A DNA stretch of 64,000 nt from Parapedobacter tibetensis (lineage in GTDB: Bacteria > Bacteroidota > Bacteroidia > Sphingobacteriales > Sphingobacteriaceae): positions 62,001-126,000 of the forward strand of contig NZ_JAMXBE010000001.1 in NCBI RefSeq assembly GCF_024704835.1. Direction: 5' to 3'. The position numbers and the translations under genes were made by a program. Position 1 is the stretch's first letter; every line of letters starts with the position of its first letter. Positions 18,412 to 28,012 of this stretch are shown in pieces. Under the pieces are notes generated by a model. That model made no database searches and was not told the DNA's origin. It saw only the letters and a program-made list of their open reading frames with translations.

Positions 18412-19653
18412 GTGAAGATCCAGCGTCAAGACCAATTGAAGAAATCCGTAATTAAGTTGTTGTATTATAAGGGGGCATTGTCTTTAGCGGAATTGAGTAT
18501 GTACACCAAGAAAAGCGTACCGAATATTACCAGCATTGTAAATATCCTTGTGAAGGAAGGGTACGCGGTGGAGCATGGCCTGGCCCCTTCTACCGGTGGG
18601 CGGCGCCCAGTGAAATACCTCTTAAACAAGAAAAATAAAAAACATATCGTATCGGTGGCAATGGACCAATTTGTCACCCGCATTGTGATATACAACTTAT
18701 TGAACGAAGCGGTTCACCCTGAAAAATCCATCTCGTTGCCCCTGCAAGACAATCCCGGCGCTTTTAAACAGCTATGCCATTGCATCGATGCTTACATCGA
18801 TGCGTCCGGGATAAAGCAGGAGCACATCCTCGGTATCGGTATTGCCATGCCCGGGTTTGTGGATGTGGAAAAGGGGGTAAACGCTTCTTTTTTGACCAGT
18901 GAAGATGATGGATTGCCCTTACGCGACCAGCTGACCCAGTACTTCGAATTGCCCGTATTCATAGAAAACGATTCCAGCGCCATTGCCGTTGCTGAATTGC
19001 ACCTCGGCATGGCCAAGGGGATGCAGGACGTCATGGTGGTCAACATGGGATGGGGCATCGGGCTGGGGATGATTGTCAACGGCAGCCTGTTCAGGGGCCA
19101 TAACGGTTACGCCGGCGAGTTCAGCCATATTCCCCTGTCCCATAGCAACAAACTCTGTTCCTGTGGCAAAAGGGGTTGCCTGGAGGTGGATGCATCGTTA
19201 CTCGTGGCCGTGGAAAAAGCGAAACAGGCGATGGCGGAAGGCACGAAATCAAGCTTGGAATGCCTGTTCGCCGACACGTCCAAAGCCGAAGGCGACCACC
19301 TCATTGATGCCGCCCGCAAGGGCGACCAATTGGCGGTGGCCTCGCTGTCCGATGCGGCCTTCATGATGGGCAAGGGCATTGCCACGCTCATCCACATCAT
19401 GAATCCGGAGCGGGTGGTGTTGAGTGGCAGGGGCTCGGCAACCGGCAAATTGCTGCTTGCCCCCGTGCAACGGGCCATCAATGAATTTTGTATCCCCAAG
19501 CTGGCCGAACAAACGGATATCGTTTTGTCCGAACTCAGTTATCGGGCGGAGCTGCTCGGGGCCGCGAGTTTGGTGATGGAACACGGCGATCTGGGCGATG
19601 AACATGAAGTGAAACCCTCCGAAAGGCCGTCGAAAATGAGCGCACAACAATAA
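18412..19653 (+). CDS. ROK-family transcriptional regulator
   Basis: A 413-residue ROK protein with an N-terminal winged helix (about 5-75: VIKLLYYKGALSLAELSMYTKKSVPNITSIVNILVKEGYAVEHG). The ROK domain has IENDSSAIAVAELHLG, GWGIGLGMIVNGSLFRGHNGYAGEFSHIPL and zinc-binding CSCGKRGCLE. The usual kinase phosphate motif DxGGT is replaced (VAMDQFVTRI), which argues for a sugar-sensing regulator like NagC/Mlc rather than a kinase. The start is GTG; the nearest upstream ATG runs into a stop. It lies 64 bases before susC on the same strand and probably controls it. Confidence 0.88.
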   Translation: MKIQRQDQLKKSVIKLLYYKGALSLAELSMYTKKSVPNITSIVNILVKEGYAVEHGLAPSTGGRRPVKYLLNKKNKKHIVSVAMDQFVTRIVIYNLLNEAVHPEKSISLPLQDNPGAFKQLCHCIDAYIDASGIKQEHILGIGIAMPGFVDVEKGVNASFLTSEDDGLPLRDQLTQYFELPVFIENDSSAIAVAELHLGMAKGMQDVMVVNMGWGIGLGMIVNGSLFRGHNGYAGEFSHIPLSHSNKLCSCGKRGCLEVDASLLVAVEKAKQAMAEGTKSSLECLFADTSKAEGDHLIDAARKGDQLAVASLSDAAFMMGKGIATLIHIMNPERVVLSGRGSATGKLLLAPVQRAINEFCIPKLAEQTDIVLSELSYRAELLGAASLVMEHGDLGDEHEVKPSERPSKMSAQQ

Positions 19654-19717
19654 CAATACCATTAATATATAAACAAATGAATAATTAACTAATCTTTTAA
19701 CCAATCAAACACACAAG

Positions 19718-22700
19718 ATGAAAAATTTGTACATCAGATGTTGCATGGTAGCACTGGCGCTTTTGGTAACGGCGACAACTAGCTATGGACAGCAAGCCGT
19801 GACCGGGACGGTTACGGACAGTGAGGGGGGCATCCCGGGTGTAAGCGTTGCTGTGCCGGGAACTACCCGAGGCACGCAAACTGATGCCAACGGGCGTTAT
19901 TCGATTCAAGCATCGCAAGGGGAAGTGCTGCGCTTTTCCATCATCGGCTATTCGGCAAAAGACATTACCGTGGGTACTTCGCCCATCATCAATGTTCAAC
20001 TTGAAATGGACGCCAGTGAAATCGGTGAAGTGGTGGTGACGGCATTAGGTATAAAACGCGCGCCCAAAGAGCTGGGTTATGCAATGAGTACCGTCCAAGC
20101 AGAAGACATCACAAAAACCGGAAGCCCAAACTTCGCAGGCGCCTTATACGGCAAAGCACCGGGCGTACGGATTTCAGCGGCCCCGGGTGGCGCTACATCC
20201 GGCATCAACATTAATATTCGGGGCACGAACTCCATCACCGGCAACTCCCAGCCCTTGGTAATCATTGACGGCATACCTATGCGTCAAAACACATTTAACA
20301 ACTCGGATTATTGGGGTGATCAACGTGCGCGAGGGAATGGCTTAGAAGATCTTAACCCCGAAGACATCGAATCCATCAGTGTATTGAAAGGCGCTTCGGC
20401 TGCAGCCCTTTATGGTTCTGAAGCCATGAACGGTGTTGTTTTGGTAACCACGAAGTCGGGCAAAGGCAGTCAAGGGTTCTCGATCGATTTCAATGCGACG
20501 TATACCAACGACCAGATTGCCTACCTACCCAGATTCCAGGATGTCAGGGGCCCGGGCTACACAACCGCATTCCAAGATAATGGTCAAGCAGATGATCTAT
20601 TCTATTACTATGGAAACAGTCAAGCCGTAAACGGAGTCACCCGCGGATTACTGGGCTCAACGATCAATTTTGGCCCCAAATTCGACGGCAATGACGTAAT
20701 CGCATGGGATGGCCAGGTAAGACCGTACGTAGCACAAAAAGCCTACGACAAGTTCTTCAACAACCCGAATAACACCATCTTTAACCTCGCCATCGGGAAT
20801 TCCACTGAAAATTCAAATACACGGTTCTCGGTTACACGCCAGGACAACCAGATGACATCTTTGGACTCCTATAACAAAAAGAATATAGCCAACCTCAATA
20901 CTTCGGTCAAGTTATGGGATAAGCTTACCACCGATGTTGTGGTAAATTATGTCAATCAGCACACCCATAACAGGCCTTTCATGACAGACCGGCTTATGAA
21001 CAACACTGCGGGCATGATTTCGACGTTCGATAGTCCCGAATGGTATCTTGATAAGTACCAAACGAGTCTAGGATACAAGTATGTCGTCCAATCTCCGGAC
21101 GCAGAAAGTCTCACACCCGAAGAAAATATCCGGTACAACGGCTTCAGGCCCGATGTCGGCGATTTCATCTGGAACACGAAAGCCAAGCAATATGACGAAT
21201 ACTCAAACCGGGTCATCGGATCGGTTACCAACACCTGGCAGGTGTTCAGCGATCTTTCAGTACGCGCTCGTTTCTCTGCCGATATCACATCAATGAAAAC
21301 GGAAGATCGCGAACCGAATTACAGGCCGCTGCAATTCGGCGATAGCGGTTATTTTGGTTTAGGATCGCAAAACGCCAACATTTATTACACCGATCTTTTA
21401 GCTAACTACAGGAAGCAGCTCAATCAGGGTATTTCCATCGGCGCCATGGTGGGCTATACAGCAACCAAGAGTCTGGACACCTATGTGCAACGCGAAACAA
21501 CAACGGGTCTGAGCGTCAGGAACTGGTACGACATCAACGCTTCCGTGAATACCATCGGTGGCAACACACGGTTCAATTACCGCAGGAACATGCTTCGGGA
21601 TGCCGTGTTCGGCACCCTGAACTTGAACGTAAAAGAATTCTGGTTTGTGGAAGGTACGCTCAGGCGCGAGCGCATCTCTACGATGCACCCGGATAACAAC
21701 GTGCTGTACTATCCTTCCGTTAACTCCAGCTTAATTTTAAATGAGGCATTTGACCTGCCCGAAGCCTTTGACTACGCAAAACTGCGGGGATCCTGGGGCA
21801 TTGTAGGCAACTATCCGGATATTTACAAAAGTGCGCTTAGCTACACCCAGCAAACGTTAGGTGTACAGCAAACAAATGGTGCTGCAGTGATATACAACAC
21901 CGTGCCGACCGCTGAATTCGGTAATGAAAACATCCAACCCGAGCGGAAGCAGGAGATCGAATTCGGCCTTGAGACCCGGTTATTCAACAACCGATTGGGA
22001 TTGGATATCACCTATTATAATGGTCGCATCGAAAATCAAATCCTTAATTATACCCTTCCTATTTCCATGGGATCAGGGTCTATTCTCGCCAACGTCGGTA
22101 CATTGCGTAACAAAGGATGGGAATTTGCCATCACCGGCACTCCCGTCCGAAATGACAACTTCCGTTGGGATGCCATCCTGAACGTCGGCATGAATAAAAA
22201 TACGGTCGAGGAGTTGCCGGGAGGTGTCCAGGAACTGCTCCATCGCGACTATGACGGGCAAGCAGCACAATTAGTCTCTAAGGTCGGACAACCAATGGGC
22301 GATATCATGGTGCGCCCCCTTGCTACCGACGAAAACGGCAATAAAATAGTGCAAGACAATGGCTTATACCAATTGGATGCGAATGCATGGGTTAAAGCAG
22401 GAAACGCCATGCCCAAGGCTACAGGCGGATTCATTAATACCTTTACCTATAAGAATTTCACATTAGATGCACTTGTGGATTTCCGCTGGGGCGGTCACGT
22501 GATGCCCACAGGTATTAACTGGATGATGAGCCGCGGTCTGCTGGAGGAAAGTTTGAATTACATGGATGCTGCCAGCGGTGGATTAAGTTACTACGTAAGT
22601 GGTGATAAGGGCGTCGCCTATGATGGAACGGTCGGCCCTAATGGCGAAACCGTGTATCACGATGGGATGCTTATGGACGGCGTATTGTCTGACGGCAGCG

Positions 22701-23050
22701 CCAACGACAATATCATTCCGCAATCCAGATATTACTTCGAAACCTACAATTGGGGCGGCCCCCAATACAGTAGCTCGCGCTATGAATTATACGTTCAGAA
22801 GAACAACTACATAAAAATGCGGGAACTCTCACTCGGGTATAGGCTACCTAGATCAATAGCGTCACGGCTGAAAGCGAAAAACCTGCAGTTATCCGTTTTT
22901 GGCAGAAACCTCTTCTTTATCTACCGTACGATCAAAGACCTGGATCCTGAGCAGATGACGGGCGGATCGAACTGGATCAATCAGGTTTCCAACGTAGGAA
23001 CAAGCCCAGCGACTAGGACTTATGGTTTAATGCTACGCGCTAGCTTCTAA
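19718..23050 (+). CDS. SusC/RagA-family TonB-dependent outer-membrane transporter
   Basis: A 1110-residue outer-membrane receptor. Signal peptide (VALALLVTATTSYGQQ), a CarboxypepD_reg-like beta domain at about 27-105 (VTGTVTDSEGGIPGVSVAVPGTTRGTQTDANGRYSI), the SusC link IGEVVVTALGIKR, a plug domain at about 115-230 (GALYGKAPGVRIS..., INIRGTNSITGNSQPLVIIDG, VLKGASAAALYGSEAMNGVVLVTTKSG), then a 22-stranded barrel ending in Phe (GLMLRASF). It imports oligosaccharides, or sometimes peptides, with its SusD partner 12 bases downstream. There is no STN domain, so direct anti-sigma signalling is unlikely. The cargo is unknown. Confidence 0.95.
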   Translation: MKNLYIRCCMVALALLVTATTSYGQQAVTGTVTDSEGGIPGVSVAVPGTTRGTQTDANGRYSIQASQGEVLRFSIIGYSAKDITVGTSPIINVQLEMDASEIGEVVVTALGIKRAPKELGYAMSTVQAEDITKTGSPNFAGALYGKAPGVRISAAPGGATSGININIRGTNSITGNSQPLVIIDGIPMRQNTFNNSDYWGDQRARGNGLEDLNPEDIESISVLKGASAAALYGSEAMNGVVLVTTKSGKGSQGFSIDFNATYTNDQIAYLPRFQDVRGPGYTTAFQDNGQADDLFYYYGNSQAVNGVTRGLLGSTINFGPKFDGNDVIAWDGQVRPYVAQKAYDKFFNNPNNTIFNLAIGNSTENSNTRFSVTRQDNQMTSLDSYNKKNIANLNTSVKLWDKLTTDVVVNYVNQHTHNRPFMTDRLMNNTAGMISTFDSPEWYLDKYQTSLGYKYVVQSPDAESLTPEENIRYNGFRPDVGDFIWNTKAKQYDEYSNRVIGSVTNTWQVFSDLSVRARFSADITSMKTEDREPNYRPLQFGDSGYFGLGSQNANIYYTDLLANYRKQLNQGISIGAMVGYTATKSLDTYVQRETTTGLSVRNWYDINASVNTIGGNTRFNYRRNMLRDAVFGTLNLNVKEFWFVEGTLRRERISTMHPDNNVLYYPSVNSSLILNEAFDLPEAFDYAKLRGSWGIVGNYPDIYKSALSYTQQTLGVQQTNGAAVIYNTVPTAEFGNENIQPERKQEIEFGLETRLFNNRLGLDITYYNGRIENQILNYTLPISMGSGSILANVGTLRNKGWEFAITGTPVRNDNFRWDAILNVGMNKNTVEELPGGVQELLHRDYDGQAAQLVSKVGQPMGDIMVRPLATDENGNKIVQDNGLYQLDANAWVKAGNAMPKATGGFINTFTYKNFTLDALVDFRWGGHVMPTGINWMMSRGLLEESLNYMDAASGGLSYYVSGDKGVAYDGTVGPNGETVYHDGMLMDGVLSDGSANDNIIPQSRYYFETYNWGGPQYSSSRYELYVQKNNYIKMRELSLGYRLPRSIASRLKAKNLQLSVFGRNLFFIYRTIKDLDPEQMTGGSNWINQVSNVGTSPATRTYGLMLRASF

Positions 23051-23062
23051 ATTTAAAAGAAC

Positions 23063-24646
23063 ATGAAAAGATATATTTTAATATTAGGGCTTTTTACCGC
23101 CACACTGATTTACACCACATCGTGCCAGAAAAGCGCCTTTGACGACTTTTACCGCGACCCTTCAAAAGTGACCGAAGCAACCGTAGAACGGCAATTTACA
23201 GGGATGATATACAGTTACCGGCAACTGATCATGCCCGAATACAGGAATCTATTCGTGACGCTACGCCCCACGATTTTCCGGTATCTACACATTACAGGAT
23301 GGGAAAATGAAGAGAACCAGCTCTTGCCGGGGGGTGCCGCCATCGAAGATCGCTGGACACGCTACTACGAAGGCCTTGCTCAATACAGGGAACTCGAAAC
23401 GATCTATAATAATTCTGTAGCCGTTGAGCAGGAAGAAAAGCGGATATTTTTCTTGGCCGCGAAAGTACTTTTCTATGACCAAACGCAACAGATAGTAGAC
23501 CTGCACGGCGATATTCCTTGGAGTAAAGCAGGGATGCTGAGCACGAACAATAGTGATTACCTTTCTTCTTACCCGGCGTATGACCACGGAGAAGACATTT
23601 ACAACGTAATGCTGGACGATCTGAAAGCAATCGGTGCAGAGCTGAAAACCATTACGGTAAGCCAGTCTATGCAAGACCGCTTTAAAACACAGGATCTAAT
23701 TAACAACGGGGATGTCGCTTTGTGGGAAAAATACTGCAATTCCTTACGGGTTCGAATGTTGATGCGCATATCTGAAAGTCCGGAATTTGCTGCCAGGGCC
23801 ACGCAAGAGCTTACCGAAATCATTGGCAATCCGGCATCCTATCCGTTGATCATGACCAACGAAGAGAATGCTCAGCTTGACGTATTCAGCATCGATGATA
23901 ACAGCATCCACACCAAAAATATCGAAGGGGCATTCGAAGCTGAAGGCTGGTTCGCTAACTTAGCGAGCAAACGGATGGTCGACCACATGGTCGAAAACGA
24001 AGACCCCCGCCTACCGTTCATTTTTGAGCCGGGAGCTGAGGCTGACGGGGCGTATATCGGGCTTGACCAATCACTAACTACCCCAGTGCAATCCGGCTTA
24101 GCCCGAGGTGGCACGATATCCATCTTCAATCGCTCGACTTTTTCACGAAATCAGTATTTTCCAGGTGTCTTATTTTCAGCCACCGAAACAAATCTATTGT
24201 TATCCGAATACTACCAAAAGAATGGGAATGCTGCAGCTGCAAAAAGCGCATTTGGAAACGGCGTCGCCGCATCGGTGGATCTCTATCGATTGATCCGCAG
24301 TAAGAGCGCCAACAATGTCGTACCCGCCCCTGCTGCGCCCACCCAAGCTCAGATTAACACTTATCTGACAAACTTGGATTGGGATGGAACCAGCAATAAA
24401 ATCGGATTGATCGCCACCCAAAAATGGATACATTTTGGCGTCATCCAAACCACTCAATCCTGGGCCGAAATCAGGAGATACGACTATCCCACTTTTGATT
24501 TCCGTGTCCAAAATTCAGACATCCAGAAAATAGCCCCGGTAAAATGGAACTTACCCCCTTCGGAGGCTACCTACAATACGGAAAATTACAATACTGTGCG
24601 TGACCAGGATAATGTGAATACCAAACTCTTCTGGGACGTTAATTAA
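23063..24646 (+). CDS. SusD/RagB-like surface lipoprotein
   Basis: A 527-residue SusD-family lipoprotein. The lipobox is YTTSC with Cys near residue 21. The N-terminal part contains helical TPR-like segments (FFLAAKVLFYDQTQQIVDLHGDIPWSKAG), then YDHGEDIYNVMLDDLKAI, KYCNSLRVRMLMRIS and C-terminal GLIATQKWIHFGVIQTTQSWAEIRRYDYP, resembling the SusD-like group 2 (PF12771 type). It caps the SusC barrel and binds ligand at the cell surface. Followed by a strong terminator. Confidence 0.93.
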   Translation: MKRYILILGLFTATLIYTTSCQKSAFDDFYRDPSKVTEATVERQFTGMIYSYRQLIMPEYRNLFVTLRPTIFRYLHITGWENEENQLLPGGAAIEDRWTRYYEGLAQYRELETIYNNSVAVEQEEKRIFFLAAKVLFYDQTQQIVDLHGDIPWSKAGMLSTNNSDYLSSYPAYDHGEDIYNVMLDDLKAIGAELKTITVSQSMQDRFKTQDLINNGDVALWEKYCNSLRVRMLMRISESPEFAARATQELTEIIGNPASYPLIMTNEENAQLDVFSIDDNSIHTKNIEGAFEAEGWFANLASKRMVDHMVENEDPRLPFIFEPGAEADGAYIGLDQSLTTPVQSGLARGGTISIFNRSTFSRNQYFPGVLFSATETNLLLSEYYQKNGNAAAAKSAFGNGVAASVDLYRLIRSKSANNVVPAPAAPTQAQINTYLTNLDWDGTSNKIGLIATQKWIHFGVIQTTQSWAEIRRYDYPTFDFRVQNSDIQKIAPVKWNLPPSEATYNTENYNTVRDQDNVNTKLFWDVN

Positions 24647-24675
24647 CTATTTTAATACCACAATTTATATGCCCG

Positions 24676-24706
24676 AAAAGCCGCCCAAGTGGCGGCTTTT
24701 TCTTTT
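24676..24706 (+). terminator. Rho-independent terminator of the SusCD transcript
   Basis: AAAAGCCGCC/GGCGGCTTTT forms a perfect 10-bp stem with a 5-base loop (24676-24700), followed by a T-rich tail, 30 bases after the susD stop. Confidence 0.85.
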
Positions 24707-24989
24707 CTAGCGGCTTTTTGAAAAATCCCCGCTACTCGAAGGTCCTGTCAATATGATCATTGACCCGTCCAGCCCGATGTAAGCGCTTTACCATCCGGTA
24801 GCCCAGGTACTAGGTTCACATCGGAGAAATTCTGCTCCCGGACATTCAGTACCGAACCACGGGAGCCGCTAAAACAACCGTATTGACCTATCACCAGCAT
24901 TCATAAACTAGAATTCACAACAATGCTAATTTCGGAATCGTCGTAAAATCCTCTGGGATGTAAACTAAATCAGCAAAAAAATGTACCTT
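24707..24989. other. Gene-free gap with a possible coding remnant
   Basis: No full gene seen. On the minus strand 24900-24757 encodes 47 residues ending NFSDVNLVPGLPDGKALTSGWTGQ, which reads like the tail of a protein. It has no recognised family and may be a gene relic or chance. Confidence 0.25.
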
Positions 24990-25031
24990 ATCAGCGTATT
25001 TCTGGATAACGAGAAACACGCTGATTTTTTT
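24990..25031 (+). promoter_or_regulatory. Terminator-like hairpin directly before a start codon
   Basis: ATCAGCGTATTTCT (24990-25003) and AGAAACACGCTGAT (25012-25025) pair over 14 positions with one mismatch and an 8-base loop. T follows from 25025 to 25031, and the ATG of the next gene is at 25032. An attenuator or a blocker of upstream transcription is possible; structure seen, role inferred. Confidence 0.6.
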
Positions 25032-26597
25032 ATGAAAATATGGATATGCATATCGGTTATCCTGTTGCTATGCGTTATGCTTACGATAACGGGCGGAATG
25101 CACGTAGATCAACACGCGGCGAGGATAACACAACGCGATTCCGTGCTATCCGGGGCGCAATTAGCGCGTCAATATTGCGGAATGTGCCACCGCTATCCTG
25201 ATCCGTCTTTATTGGACAAAAAAACGTGGACAGCTAACGTGCTCCCCAATATGGCGCTAAGGCTAGGCATTCGAAAACCGGGTCAAGATCCGTACGATGG
25301 CATGGACAAAGCCGAGCAAGACGTCCTTCGCTCGATGAATATTTATCCGGATAGCCCACTGATCGTGCTGGATGCTTGGGAGAAAATCGTCAGTTTTTAC
25401 GAGCAGGCAGCACCTGATAAACCTGTACCACAACCTCCTCACCCACCGATAAGCCGTTCACTCGGTTTATTTGATGTTAAACCATTGTATTTTGAAGAAA
25501 AGCTGATTCCGCAGACGACCCTGTTAAAATTTGACCACCATACAGATCAACTCTATGTGGGCGATGCCTCCGATTTTTTGTATGTGCTGGACCATACTTT
25601 TACATTTAAAGCTGCATGGCAATTGGAAAGTCCGGCAGTTGATATCGATTTTCCATTGCAGCAGCCTCCCAGATTGCTTACAATAGGAACCTTCAACCCG
25701 TCCGATCTGGCACGGGGTCGTTTCTTCACCTTTGATACCATTGGCACTACACCCGCATCGCAGCTGATCAATATTCCTGATTTACCCAGACCCGTTGAAT
25801 TTTCCGTGGCTGACCTAAACGGGGATGAACGAGAAGACCTGATCGTTTGCGGATTTGGAAATCATACCGGAAAACTATCCTGGTACGACAACTTCCAGCC
25901 AGACAAAGAACATTTGTTGAGCACCCTACCGGGCGCTCTCAATGTTCGGATCGGCGATTTCAATCGGGATGGGAAACCGGATTTAATGGTGTTTATGGGC
26001 CAGGCATGGGAAGGGATATCCATCTTCTACAACCAAGGCGGTGGACGATTTGAGGAGAAACGCATTTTACAATTCGATCCGGTTTTCGGTTCGTCATACT
26101 TTGAACTAGCAGATTTCAACAACGACGGGCTCGTGGATATTCTCTTAACCAATGGTGACAATTGGGACTATTCCCGTGTCGACAAGAATTTCCATGGTGT
26201 GCGTATATATTTGAATGATGGTAGCTTTAACTTCCATGAGGCTTGGTTTTTCCCGTTGCACGGCGCATCCAAAGCGGTAGCCCGTGATTTCGATAACGAT
26301 GGCGATCTGGATATCGCTGCCATTGCATTCTATGCTGGTGAGGATGAGCCGGGTAACGGATTTGTGTATTTTTCCAACGGAGGTTCCTTGGATTTCAAAC
26401 CTCATTCCTTTGAAGAAGCCGCTACCGGCAAATGGCTGTGCATGGAAGTAGCCGATGTAGACCATGATGGTGATGAGGATATCGTATTGGGTTCTTATAT
26501 CCACAACATGGCGGAGCTAAACCAATTTTTGCGTCAGCACGTTACACAATACCCACATCTCTTGGTATTGACCAATCGGTTGATGAATATCAATTAA
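25032..26597 (+). CDS. FG-GAP/VCBS repeat protein with N-terminal heme c motif
   Basis: A 521-residue exported protein. Hydrophobic segment ICISVILLLCVMLTITGG, then Cys49-Gly-Met-Cys-His53 (QYCGMCHRYPDP), a c-type heme attachment motif within LARQYCGMCHRYPDPSLL as in small cytochromes. From about 260 on there are FG-GAP calcium motifs: DLNGDEREDL, DFNRDGKPDL, DFNNDGLVDI, DFDNDGDLDI, DVDHDGDEDI, forming a probable beta-propeller. The ATG at 25032 gives the signal sequence; a longer start at 24981 would translate through the hairpin. Not part of the SusCD transcript because of the terminator. Function unknown; electron transfer coupled to a binding propeller is only a guess. Confidence 0.82.
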   Translation: MKIWICISVILLLCVMLTITGGMHVDQHAARITQRDSVLSGAQLARQYCGMCHRYPDPSLLDKKTWTANVLPNMALRLGIRKPGQDPYDGMDKAEQDVLRSMNIYPDSPLIVLDAWEKIVSFYEQAAPDKPVPQPPHPPISRSLGLFDVKPLYFEEKLIPQTTLLKFDHHTDQLYVGDASDFLYVLDHTFTFKAAWQLESPAVDIDFPLQQPPRLLTIGTFNPSDLARGRFFTFDTIGTTPASQLINIPDLPRPVEFSVADLNGDEREDLIVCGFGNHTGKLSWYDNFQPDKEHLLSTLPGALNVRIGDFNRDGKPDLMVFMGQAWEGISIFYNQGGGRFEEKRILQFDPVFGSSYFELADFNNDGLVDILLTNGDNWDYSRVDKNFHGVRIYLNDGSFNFHEAWFFPLHGASKAVARDFDNDGDLDIAAIAFYAGEDEPGNGFVYFSNGGSLDFKPHSFEEAATGKWLCMEVADVDHDGDEDIVLGSYIHNMAELNQFLRQHVTQYPHLLVLTNRLMNIN

Positions 26598-26746
26598 GGA
26601 ATATTAGCTCTCCTACATGATTTCAATTGCAAAGATAATCAATGCCTTACCCCAATTTTCCGGATATTATACCAGAAAAGTGCTACTTGCTATGTCGCAT
26701 TTCCCTTGCGGCCTTCGTTATTCATTATAGCTAAAAAGACAAAACC

Positions 26747-27436
26747 ATGAAATATTCCGCTATTTATGCAATAGTCATTGCACTGTTGCTTTCTTGTCAG
26801 AAAAATGGAAGGGAATCTTATGACTATTGGTCTGAACAAGCCTATCAGACGTTTCTGGAAATGCAGCAACTCAGCCAGTCGGTTCCCTGCACGGATATTG
26901 ACGCGTTCGAAACTGTTATGGCAGCAAATTTTTATTTTCTTGTACATCCTTCCATTCAACATGCATTTGGCAAATTAAGCGACCGTTATCAATCCAATTC
27001 GTCCAAAGCGCTGGAAGCAGCTATCAGGGAAGGAATCATCGTAGAACCGCCGGAGCACAACCCACCTTTACGGAGAGTCTGTGATAACGAGGTAGCCACG
27101 CTGGTCTTCGCTCAACAGCTGACCCTGGAAGAAATCAATGCTGAGCTTCCCATAAGACACGATAAAATCATCAACTTCTATCACGATGTCCCCTGCACCG
27201 ATGCCGATGCCTGGTTCTCCCAATTCCTCAAAACAGGTTGCTGTTATGAAGGGATAGCCGCCCATAAAACTATCGACACCAAAATCTTTTTTGACCAGCT
27301 CACGATATACAACCAGCTTATGGAACGAAAGCTTTATCTCGAAAATACACCATGCGAGTACGAGACCTGCAAACGCTTTGCAAAGCCACCCCAATGTGTA
27401 GATGGCCAGCCGGTTGTTGAGCTTGTTGATGAGTAA
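26747..27436 (+). CDS. Cysteine-rich lipoprotein, unknown function
   Basis: I do not recognise the family. The 229-residue protein has a lipoprotein signal (AIVIALLLSCQKN, Cys17). After cleavage it contains a duplicated motif, VPCTDIDAFETV near residue 46 and VPCTDADAWFSQ near 148, plus CDNE, GCCYEG and CEYETCKR, so disulfide bonds are likely. The spacing suggests two related halves of about 100 residues. It is followed 26 bases later by the remains of another lipoprotein gene, and the two may have formed one small operon. Confidence 0.7.
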   Translation: MKYSAIYAIVIALLLSCQKNGRESYDYWSEQAYQTFLEMQQLSQSVPCTDIDAFETVMAANFYFLVHPSIQHAFGKLSDRYQSNSSKALEAAIREGIIVEPPEHNPPLRRVCDNEVATLVFAQQLTLEEINAELPIRHDKIINFYHDVPCTDADAWFSQFLKTGCCYEGIAAHKTIDTKIFFDQLTIYNQLMERKLYLENTPCEYETCKRFAKPPQCVDGQPVVELVDE

Positions 27437-27462
27437 AACAGATTACTCTAAAGACTCTAGTC

Positions 27463-28012
27463 ATGAAGAAATTACTATCCTTTATCTTTGTTGCCACCTT
27501 GTTATTTACGCTGCCGTCATGTGAGAAAAAAGACAGCGTATTTAAAGAAAACGCTTTCAGGGTGACATTTCTACGTGAATCGGATGGCTGCCCTGCCGGA
27601 CCTTTGGTCCAATTCAAAGCAAAAGACATTGGCCGATTGAAACAGTTTCTACCGGGAGGGTATACGGAAAACTATACAGGTTCCGGCATTATATCGGCCA
27701 TTAATTTGGGCAGCACATATGACCCGGGGAAACCATTATCATAAAAATCCGCCAACTCATTGCCGATGAAAACCATCCGTGCACAGCAAATATACCATGG
27801 TACCCGGGCGTTTACGTACTGGAAGCTGAAACCAATAAAGCAAATTTATGAATCATATATTTTCCAGGGTAGCAACTGCGTAATCTTACCAAAGTATAGT
27901 CATTTATAACGCTGATTTGGCCAACACACCCGATGGTTGGCACACCAAACTATCTCGGACGGGATAAGGTTATTATGTAGTCCCGGGAAAAGTAAACGAC
28001 TGCTATAGGTAA
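27463..28012 (+). pseudogene. Frameshifted lipoprotein gene remnant
   Basis: ATG 27463 starts a lipoprotein (FIFVATLLFTLPSCEKK, Cys20) that stops at 27744 after 93 residues. Protein-like sequence continues in another frame from about 27735 (IIIKIRQLIADENHPCTANIPWYPGVYVLEAE) to a stop at 27849-27851. Further fragments follow in shifted frames: FQGSNCVILPKYSHL, YNADLANTPDGWHTKLSRTG and GYYVVPGKVNDCYR, the last ending at TAA 28010-28012. The first shift lies near a GGGG run at 27725-27728. Several separate breaks argue for real decay; a sequencing error alone would explain only the first. Family unknown. The final TAA overlaps an 11-bp array. Confidence 0.6.

Noticed and set aside
18412-19653. 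ROK gene as a sugar kinase
   Set aside because: A winged helix is present and the DxGGT phosphate motif is absent, so a regulator is more likely.
24981-25031. Start of the FG-GAP protein at 24981
   Set aside because: The added 17 residues are encoded by the hairpin and precede the natural signal sequence; kept only as a possible leader frame.
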